Shown in pieces: positions 54,520-61,887 of a stretch of DNA of 64,000 bases. Location: NCBI GenBank assembly GCA_012845835.1, contig JABAKD010000026.1:15877761-15941760 (forward strand). The letters are read 5' to 3'. Under the pieces are notes generated by a model. The model saw only the letters and a program-made list of their open reading frames with translations, was not told the origin of the DNA and searched no databases. The DNA comes from Undaria pinnatifida (lineage: Eukaryota; Sar; Phaeophyceae; Laminariales; Alariaceae). The position numbers and the translations under genes were made by a program. Position 1 is the stretch's first letter, and each line of letters opens with the position of its first letter.

Positions 54520-54756
54520 TTGCAGAATGCTGCTCTTTTGGCACTTGCAGCAGCTCCCACTCAGCGTCGCCAGCCGCACCTTAACCCGTCCTCGTGCTCA
54601 TGTCCTTCATCCGCCATCTATACTCTTGGGATCGTATTCATAGCTTTACGCGGAGTGAGCGCATTCGTACCACCAGCATCGACTTTCCAAGTAGCATTGC
54701 GCAGCAGTACACCCCCAAGTCTGCGGGTTAGACTGGAGGAACCCTGTTCGTGATCT
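54520..54756 (+). CDS. copy B of the plastid presequence exon (possible start exon)
   Basis: Open from ATG 54520 (MQNAALLALAAAP) through a hydrophobic stretch (AIYTLGIVFIAL) and the cleavage motif GVSAFVPPASTFQ, ending in TGA after RVRLEEPCS. It parallels copy C. Copy C has no in-frame ATG, while copy B has one. Copy B could therefore be an alternative or true first exon; a donor after TTCCAA (GTAGCA) joined to AAAAG|CTGGAG in copy C would keep frame. It may also be a non-functional duplicate. Confidence 0.4.
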
Positions 54757-54838
54757 TTGCAGCAGCAACCACTTAGCGCCGCAAGCCCTAACCCTAACCC
54801 ATCCTCATGTACACCCATCTCCCATCTACCGTCTCTGC

Positions 54839-55108
54839 TTGTACGTCTCTATTCTTTGGATCGCAGCTTTAAGCGGGGTGGGTGCATTCGTAGCGCCAGC
54901 GTCGACCTTCCAAAAGCTGGAGTTCCCCTCCGGCGGCCAGGCGTGCTCTTCGTCGACGGGGGGGATTGAACGGCGTTTGGGCACCAGGCCTGATCTTGCC
55001 AAGACTAATGTTGGTACGAGCGGTGCGAAGCGGGGGAGGAGGTGCCAGCAGCAGCAACAGCATGCGCTAAAGGCGCAGATGACGGACGAGGAGATGGCTA
55101 TCGACCAG
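54839..55108 (+). CDS. plastid-targeted membrane protein, exon 1 (presequence; start unresolved)
   Basis: The open frame gives YVSILWIAALSGVGAFVAPA then STFQKLEFPSGG. This is a signal-peptide core followed by the GAF-VAP cleavage motif of heterokont plastid presequences, where Phe at +1 is required. A Ser/Arg-rich transit region and QMTDEEMAIDQ follow, with donor CAG|GTAAGA in phase 0. The coordinates start at a TTG because no ATG lies in this frame; the true start must come from an upstream exon (copy B has an ATG) or be non-AUG. Two related copies precede it in tandem. Confidence 0.75.
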
Positions 55109-56132
55109 GTAAGAATAAACATCTATACCCTGTAGCTGTTCCCTTTGCGTTTTGGTACTGCTGCGGTACGCGGGGCACCCACGACTTTAGAAATTATTTA
55201 TTGCTCGATGGTGATGATTTTTAAGCTTTGTTGTGTTCACGAGCTAATTCCAGGTAATTGAGCCATGATCTATTGTTAGAACATTTCAATAATCAGCTGT
55301 TGCTAGGAGATCGCGCAAAAGAATACCGGGTATTGCAACTGCCGTTAATGTTGTGTGCGTGGTTGGTTGGCGACGGTGGACGTACCATCCAGCTTCAGCG
55401 ATCTCTAAAATGGTCCCTATCTTTTGGCGTGGTGGACACTTGAAACTCATATTCGCTCGTGACATGGATTCTTTTGTTCCTCTCATTTATGGCGCGCTAT
55501 CATATCGTACATATGTGTTGTCTTTCTATGTACCCAAGTATCAAAGAGATACATGGATATATTCGAGTTCCGGGATTACCAACCACGAAACTGATGTACA
55601 GGTAATATACACATGACAGGTAGTACTTACCTGGTGCATTTTAGCACAGCCGTCTACGAATACTGTGTCCTTGTGTCCTCTCGTTGTACTATCGTGCTGC
55701 CTTGTCGCTTGCCTGCATTAGGTTAGAGGGAGATACCTAAGGTGGCAATTTTTCGCTAACCTCGTTTTAAATGGAGCGTTTCACGCTCGATGTGTCTGAT
55801 GACCCTTCTGGCGCTCGTCTGCATGATCATCTTGACGGCTGCAGTAGCTGACTCAAGTACCCCAGCATGCCGTTCCTTCTAACGAGTCTAACGAACAGTG
55901 CTTGGACCTCCATGTTAATGGTCTCATCCCCGCCCTTCCTGGCGCATGTCTGCATCTGCATGATGTGTTGATCTGCATCTTGTCTGCATGTGCGTCTTGT
56001 ACAAATAATCTGCATCTTGTCTACCTGTGCGTCAACCGAGGGTGCATGTGCATGTTATGTTCACTCATAATCTTCTTGTCTGCACGTCCACCATGTCTGC
56101 ATGTTCATCATCTCCGACGCTGAATGGTGAAG
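55109..56132 (+). other. intron 1 of the plastid-protein gene
   Basis: A 1.0-kb intron. Contains short GTCTGCATGATC-like repeats near 55815-56110. No other feature was recognised. Confidence 0.7.
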
Positions 56133-56210
56133 GCTCTGATCCAACGGGTAGCGCAGGAGGTAGAGAGCGAGTCCGGTGTGGAACTAGAGCAGCTCATCAA
56201 CCCTGCAAAG
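56133..56210 (+). CDS. plastid-targeted membrane protein, exon 2
   Basis: Twenty-six codons, phase 0 at both ends (GGTGAAG| and AAG|GTGAGG). The peptide contains ALIQRVAQEVESESGVELEQ and LINPAK and fuses smoothly with ...EEMAIDQ. It is an acidic amphipathic helix, likely the start of the mature stromal part. Confidence 0.78.
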
Positions 56211-57097
56211 GTGAGGCGGAACCGACGTCACGTTGTTAGTCTACTTTACGTCCTGTGATTTTGCTAGCATGTTCCTGCGCATGCTGTGGGCGTTGCAGTT
56301 GCAGCATCTTGTTGCTGATTTCTTTGTGTCGTCGCGGATTTCTGCAACGACGGACTCGTTCCAGGGTTCTCACTAGCGGCGGCCTTAACCGCGTCGTTTC
56401 GTGTGCTCAATGCACACGTCGGTCAGATGACCGATACCTACTTGATGATCCAGATTATCAGATTATTTCAGGGAAGATCTGTAAGGGCTAGCTCATGTTC
56501 CCAAACGGAAGCCGTACGATCTGCGTGATCTAGCACTTGTTTCCAGGATTAGATTTGTACTCTTTAACATACAGATCCTGCACAGCATCCCGCAACGGCA
56601 GCTATAGATAGGATCTGCTGTAGATTATCTGGATCGCGTTCTGTTCAATATGTGGTTGTATGCTATGTACCCCGAGAGTATTACGGAGAGTCATTTGAAC
56701 AAGGCTTTGGCGTTAACTCGTTGTTGTCCTGAAGCATCGCCCTGCCAGTGAAATTAACTCCATTAGAACTGCGCCGACTGTTTGGGGCGAGCAAACTGCA
56801 TGAAGCGGTGTTGTTGGGATATATTTTTTCAATTCTAGAAGGGCTAACGTATCATTGGCGCTGACCCAAACGCCATGCGATTGCTAGTGCTTACACCACA
56901 AGTATTTACCTCACTCTTATGTACGACTACAGACACCTACGAGGTATGACCACTGTTCTTTGTATCTGTCCTCGAGGATATGGGTAAAACTGAAGCTCAA
57001 GCTCACCACATTTCCCCATATGTGTCTTGCTGGAAATGCCGGCGCTGCCGTGGTGGCGGCCTCGTTGTCCCATGATGGTGGTGATAATTGTGGTCAG

Positions 57098-57181
57098 GTA
57101 ATCAACCTCGAGCGGGATTTGGTGAAGCTGCGGGCGGCTTTGGAGAACGACCGGGGAAGCGGGCGAGATGCCATCGAAAAG
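57098..57181 (+). CDS. plastid-targeted membrane protein, exon 3
   Basis: Twenty-eight codons, phase 0 (GTGGTCAG| and AAG|GTGACC). The peptide contains VINLERDLVKLRAALENDRG and RDAIEK, a coiled-coil-like helix with Leu at heptad spacing. Confidence 0.8.
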
Positions 57182-57208
57182 GTGACCACTAGTGACCACT
57201 ACAGTCAA

Positions 57209-57378
57209 GGGTTCTCAATAGTGCCGGTATGTGCTAGCCCAATATACCGGCACTATTGAGAGCACCAGCACTATTGGAAATAAGGTTTTTATTAAGAGAG
57301 TTTCAGCCGTGCCAGGCGATTACATCGGCACTACAGAGAGCAATGGCACTATTACACCGGCACTATTGAGAGTCCCCC
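57209..57378. mobile_element. MITE with CAATAGTGCCGG inverted ends, copy 2
   Basis: Begins GGGTTCTCAATAGTGCCGG and ends CCGGCACTATTGAGAGTCCC, with interior words GCCAGGCGATTACATCGGCA and 'AGAGAGCAATGGCACTATT' shared in order with 50292-50469. It lies just behind the donor of exon 3. Confidence 0.75.
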
Positions 57379-57599
57379 AGTGTACCGTCAAGCGTATGGC
57401 CTATACACGATACACTGCAGTAGCTACGGTCGAGACCAGTTGGTGTGTTTGAAGACGCTTGCTACGATAGTCGGTTTGCACCTTTTTCGCCAGAACATTT
57501 CAGACTCACGGAGCTCCTCGGCTAGACTAAACAGCTACCGAATACCGTTGGAATACAATTTGTGGTTTGCAATAGTATTCGTCGTGCACCTATTAATAG

Positions 57600-57745
57600 T
57601 ACTTAATACCTGGTGGTAGTACCCAACAATACCTCGTAGTACCTAGCAGTACCTATAGTACCTAATAGTACCTAACAGTACCTAACAGTACCTAGTAGTA
57701 CCTGGTAGTATCTAGCAGTACCTGGTAGTACCTGATAGTACTTAA
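57600..57745. repeat. 11-bp degenerate repeat (AGTACCTAACA)n
   Basis: About 13 units of AGTACCT followed by A(A/G)CA, GGT or AAT in intron 3. The word overlaps the common TACCTGGTA motif (ACCTGGTAGTACCT). Confidence 0.85.
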
Positions 57746-57749
57746 CAGT

Positions 57750-58620
57750 GCCTAATAAAGCCGACTAACTATTACCTAATACCTGGTAGTATGTAAGATC
57801 ATGATATCGAGTATCAGGTTTCGCTAGCATGCCCTTTCCTATTAATAATGAGGTTTTGGGTGCACTCCTATACTAATGAGGTTTTAATGAGATTTCTATG
57901 AGGTTTCAATGAGGTTTTAGTGGGGTTTCAATGAGGTTTTAATGAAGAGAGCTCCTCGAATGAAGAGTGTGCCATGAATTGAATTGAGGTGCACGACTAT
58001 CGTTGCATGGACTGAGGCTGATAATACAGTAATACAGTAATACAGTGTTGATCGTGCTCAGCCGGAGACACAGCAAGCGCACGGCAGTGGGCGGGTTAAA
58101 ATACGCAATAGGTCGTACACTAGCTACGGACTCGTTGGGCTGGGCGGTGTTGTCTGCCAGGTTACTTGCGTGGTATTAATAGCAGACTTTTTTTCTCTTG
58201 TTTTCAAAAATGTTTTTAATGATTATTTGCTCGTAAGAACGTCTGCGTTCCCCCTTTTCAACTTGCGACACCCCAACACCGTTTCAACTTGCGACACCCC
58301 AACACCGTCCGGAAGGGGCAGCTTGTTTCTATCAACATTTCTTGTATTGCTGGGTTTGATAGGATGTATCGTGTGACCCGTCTCAGCGAACTTGGGGTTA
58401 TTTCCGCAGCCAAACCACCTAAAAGTGTACCCCGTCCAGTGCTTCGCGGGCTGGTTTGTGGAGACGTGTCGCTTTGCCATGGGTGCACTTCATAAATGGA
58501 TAAACCATTGGGGGGGTCGTGTCCAGGTTCCCGCGTTCCGCCGACTAAACCTCGCCGTCCGGCTGATTGGTCCGTCCGACTAAGGCTGTGGCCGCGTGCT
58601 ACGGCGGGGGCAGTAACGTT
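57750..58620 (+). other. intron 3 of the plastid-protein gene (right part)
   Basis: Contains repeated ATGAGGTTT(T/C)AATG words (57850-57945) and a 24-bp direct repeat CAACTTGCGACACCCCAACA (58259 and 58283). No exon is required by phase. Confidence 0.65.
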
Positions 58621-58634
58621 TGGCCAGTACTTGT

Positions 58635-58826
58635 GTGACTGCTAACAGGAGGTTGCGACGTGACCTTTGTTTGGTTTCTCACGTATCTTGTTGTCCACCT
58701 TGTTTTTGCCACTCGCACACCAGGTGCCTGGTATATGTTAACAGGAGATTGCCGCGCGTTTTTTTTTCCTTTCTCACGTACCATGGTATGTGCCTTGCTT
58801 GTGCTACTCGTATTGTACGTTGGCAG
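58635..58826 (+). repeat. tandem copies of the exon 4 acceptor region
   Basis: CTAACAGGAGGTTGC (58641), 'TTAACAGGAGATTGC' (58740) and the real junction TTGGCAGGAGATTAGC (58822) are spaced 85-100 bp apart. Each is followed by a T-rich stretch, 'TTTCTCACGTA' and 'CTTG(T/C)TT(T/G)TGC.ACTCG'. Both upstream copies keep an AG acceptor. Confidence 0.8.
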
Positions 58827-58943
58827 GAGATTAGCAAGAAGGAGTCTACCCTGGCGATTGAAAAGCGAACGTACATGAAGGGCTGGCTGAAGAAGATTTT
58901 TGTGGGGCAAGCGGTGATTACCACTGTTCTCGGAGGGCTCATG
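58827..58943 (+). CDS. plastid-targeted membrane protein, exon 4 (TM1)
   Basis: Thirty-nine codons, phase 0 (GGCAG| and ATG|GTGAGT). The peptide contains EISKKESTLAIEKRTYMKGW and LKKIFVGQAVITTVLGGLM. A basic amphipathic helix leads into the first hydrophobic segment. Confidence 0.88.
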
Positions 58944-59223
58944 GTGAGTTATCATCGTTGTTGCCGCTTCGGGACAGAGCTCATTGATTGGTTATTAGTT
59001 CTGCCGTGCAACGCTTGGCAGTTTCTAGTACCTTGCTGCGCGAGCTCCAACTGCTTGCAGTATTTATGTTAGTGATTTGAAGTGGTATTAAATGACGTTT
59101 AATGGTGTTTGATGATATTTACGAGTGATATTTAGTTACCAGGTGTACTCTCATGTATTTTATTTCTATTTAATGATATTTAACTAATCATCACTCGCTT
59201 CTACGGGTGGCGGCTGTTTTCAG

Positions 59224-59412
59224 GCGTACGACGCAGTTCCGTTCTTCCCGGACGTGGACCTTTCCATCCGAGTCCTGGGGTTTTGGTTCGTGTGGCTTTT
59301 CACGGTGCCCTCCCTTCGGGCGCGCAAACCGGGAGAGGCAGAGAAGGTGGCTTTGAACATCGCCTTCATCGCTACCCCGCTCGTCAGCTTCGCGGCGCCG
59401 TTCGTGACCAAG
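59224..59412 (+). CDS. plastid-targeted membrane protein, exon 5 (TM2-TM3)
   Basis: Sixty-three codons, phase 0 (TTTTCAG| and AAG|GTAACA). The peptide has PFFPDVDLSIRVLGFWFVWL and FTVPSLRARKPGEAEKVALN, then IAFIATPLVSFAAPFVTK, giving two membrane segments joined by a basic loop with an R-A-R-K-P-G turn. The sequence reads like a conserved thylakoid or envelope protein of algae and plants, but I cannot name the family. The GTAACA donor is weak. Damaged copies of the exon end follow downstream. Confidence 0.9.
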
Positions 59413-59479
59413 GTAACACGAATGGTACGGTAGGGCTAACACCTACCTGGTACCTTTTCCAAGGTTCCTACATTAGCAA

Positions 59480-59985
59480 GCTCTTCACTCCACCCAAAAA
59501 CCGACTTTGAGATAATATGAAAATGCAGCGTGGTGAATAACGCCGTGGTGATGCCCTTCGACACCAAGCTTCGAGAAGTGCTACGGTACTGGTTTACACG
59601 TATAGTTTCTGTGGGTCTTTTCTCGCTTAAGGGGCTCAATATGTCAGCCACGCCGCTGAATTTGAGAAAATGTGAAAATGCAACCCGATAACCAGCCCTA
59701 TGGGCATGTCCTTCGTGACCAAGGTTTCACGAATACTACGGTAGGGATAATAGCTACCAGGTACGAGGTAAGTACCAGGTATGTTTCTCACTTTTGTAGC
59801 TCTACATAACCCCCAAACCATTATCTCGAGAAATATCTATGCTCAACTTTTTAGAACTAAAACGAATGCTCCAGAGAAGGTGGCGCTGCACATCGCCTTT
59901 CTCGCCACCTCCTTCGTTAGTTTCGATGCGCCCTTCGTCACTAAGGTAAGACGAATGCGACGTATCAGGTTGATAGTGAAAACCC
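59480..59985 (+). pseudogene. three tandem copies of the 3' part of exon 5 and its donor
   Basis: Copies of TTCGTGACCAAG|GT and the following intron bases (ACGAAT..TACGGTA) occur at junctions 59568 (CACCAAG|CTTC, donor lost), 59723 (GACCAAG|GTTTCA) and 59945 (CACTAAG|GTAAGA). The last copy keeps an open stretch, EKVALHIAFLATSFVSFDAP, and a better donor than the real exon. It lacks the first half of the exon and an acceptor in the right phase. Confidence 0.8.
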
Positions 59986-60030
59986 GGGCCTATCTGCGGT
60001 ATCGGGGTTATTTCCACATCCTTAATATGT

Positions 60031-60114
60031 ACCAGGTATGTATGTATGTATGTATGTATGTATGTATGTATGTATGTATGTATGTATGTATGTATGTATG
60101 TATGTATGTATGTA
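60031..60114. repeat. (TATG)n microsatellite
   Basis: About 20 TATG units in intron 5, directly following a TACCAGGTATG word. Confidence 0.95.
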
Positions 60115-60417
60115 TAGTAGTTGTACGCAGTTTTTACTGGCCCCTCACTTGAACAGGTCTACCTCTCACCAAGGTGACCATGGCCAACCCAACGCAAGCC
60201 CACGCAACGCAAGGCAACCGATGACTTGGTACTTTTGGCGTGAATCGAGCGTCCATTCTATGTAGGTCGCTTCATGCCGGTATAAAATACCGAGATGCCA
60301 ATATCTGCTTTTCCATGCCGCCTTTTTTCGAATATCGCAATGTCAAAAAAATATTGACCCGTGACCAAACATCGGTGGTGTTGCTTGGTCTCACGGAATG
60401 GATGCACCCGCACGCAG

Positions 60418-60552
60418 GATCCGGTTTCCATCTACTGGGCTAACATCGCGGTGTTGACAGCATGCTACGGATACGGGTTCACCATTGGAAAACCTGACGG
60501 AGATACGGCGGCGGATCAAAATCAACCCAAATGGCTCAAATTCATTTACAAG
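60418..60552 (+). CDS. plastid-targeted membrane protein, exon 6 (TM4)
   Basis: Forty-five codons, phase 0 (CACGCAG| and AAG|GTAGGC). The peptide contains DPVSIYWANIAVLTACYGYG, FTIGKP and NQPKWLKFIYK: a fourth membrane segment followed by a polar loop and a basic membrane-proximal helix. Confidence 0.88.
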
Positions 60553-60720
60553 GTAGGCTGGCCTTCAATGGTCCAAGTGCACTTCCAACGTAGGCTCCGC
60601 AATGACTCAAGCTTATTTACAAGGTAGGCTGGCCTCCAATGGCCCAAGCTCATGTACCAAGTAGGCTGGCCTCCAATGGTTCAAATTTATTTACTACTAT
60701 AGACTGGCCTCCAATGGCAG
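60553..60720 (+). repeat. tandem copies of the exon 6 donor
   Basis: After the real donor (TTTACAAG|GTAGGCTGGCC) the same junction recurs at 60623 (TTTACAAG|GTAGGCTGGC), 60660 (TACCAA|GTAGGCTGGCC) and in a broken form near 60700 (ACTATAGACTGGCC), each followed by TCCAATGG. At least the copy at 60623 could act as a donor. Confidence 0.85.
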
Positions 60721-60954
60721 TTCATTGTATGGTAAATTGCTCTCTGTGGACGTGGTCATCCGTTTTGGCTGGCCATGGCAGCACCTGTTTCGGAAACCGA
60801 GTTAAAGCGACACACGGCACATACTTTGAAGTGTGGTGAGAGTAAAAATGGCGACATAACGGAAGCATAAGCGTGTTTTGTCGCGTTTCGAGGTGATTTT
60901 CGTCAACTTGCAGCCCTCTGCGCTTTAACCCCCCCCCAACACGCCGCTTCTTTG

Positions 60955-61803
60955 CTTCTTGACGATAACACAGCGTGAGACGCACAGTCAAAGCCAACAT
61001 CTAGACGCTGCTGCTTACGCCGTTCGTTCGCGGAGTAGTTTCTATTTATGTAACCGTCTAGGCCGTTGCTCCTCGCTTTGCCGCTATTACCGCCCCCCGC
61101 ATTCGTGTCTTAATGATGACACATCCTGAGGCGTGCAGCCAAGCCATCATCTGCAGTTATCGCGGTTTCTTTGCGAACTCGTCCCTGTTTTGTCACCGTC
61201 TTCGACGTTGCTCTTGGCGTCGCAACAATCCCCGGACAAACACGCAGTCGTAGCCAACATGGAGACGCTCCTATAACATGAACGCGTTTTTTTTTAAACT
61301 CGCTGTTGTTATTGTTGCACTCTTGGTTGTTGCCGCAAAATTTCCTCTATCACCGCACGCCTTCGCGTCCTGATAAAAACATGCGTTGAGGCGTGCAGTC
61401 GGAAAAAGCATCTGCTGCCCACGCGGGTCCTTTGCGACCTCGTCCCGCCCCTGTTTTTGCTACTGTTCTAACTGTTGCTCCTCGCTTAGCCACAATCCCC
61501 GGACATGCTCGGAGTCAAATCCGGCATCGAAACGCTCCTACTTATAGTAACGCGGCGTATTCGCCAACTCGCTCGTGTTCCTGTTGACGTCTTGGCCGTT
61601 GCTCCTCGCGTTTCCTCTATCACCGCAGCCCGCCTTCGTGTCGTAATGATAGTACATATTCCGGCATGCAGTCGAAGCCAACAACTCGACGCAGCTGCTA
61701 ACGCGGTTTCTTCGCGAACTCGCCCCTGTTCTTGTCACCCGCTTGGTTGTTGCTCCTCGCTTGCCCGTTGCTTCTCGCTTCTCTTGTTGCCACTTGGCCA
61801 CAG
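60955..61803 (+). repeat. about 110-160-bp degenerate repeats carrying copies of the exon 7 acceptor
   Basis: Six units start with CAGTC(G/A)(A/T)AGCCAACA-like sequence (60980, 61137, 61243, 61396, 61512, 61666) and hold 'TTGCTCCTCGC' and 'GCGAACTCG' words. Units 2 and 4 contain ACAATCCCCGGACA, a variant of the real exon 7 junction CCACAG|TCCCTGGAC in the last unit, with the AG acceptor lost. The repeats fill the last part of intron 6. Confidence 0.75.
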
Positions 61804-61887
61804 TCCCTGGACTTCGGGTCAGGAAAGGAGCGAGGCGCGAGGGCCCCCGCGAGAAGGGTCGACGACGACGAAGACGAGGAAGAGTAG
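61804..61887 (+). CDS. plastid-targeted membrane protein, terminal exon 7
   Basis: After GCCACTTGGCCACAG in phase 0. The peptide is SLDFGSGKERGARAPARRVD followed by an acidic tail and TAG. The 'LDFG.GKERG' motif is a common ending of small plastid membrane proteins, and it joins the basic ...KFIYK end of exon 6. The complete mature protein would be about 230-260 residues with about four membrane segments. Confidence 0.82.
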   Translation, partial: SLDFGSGKERGARAPARRVDDDEDEEE

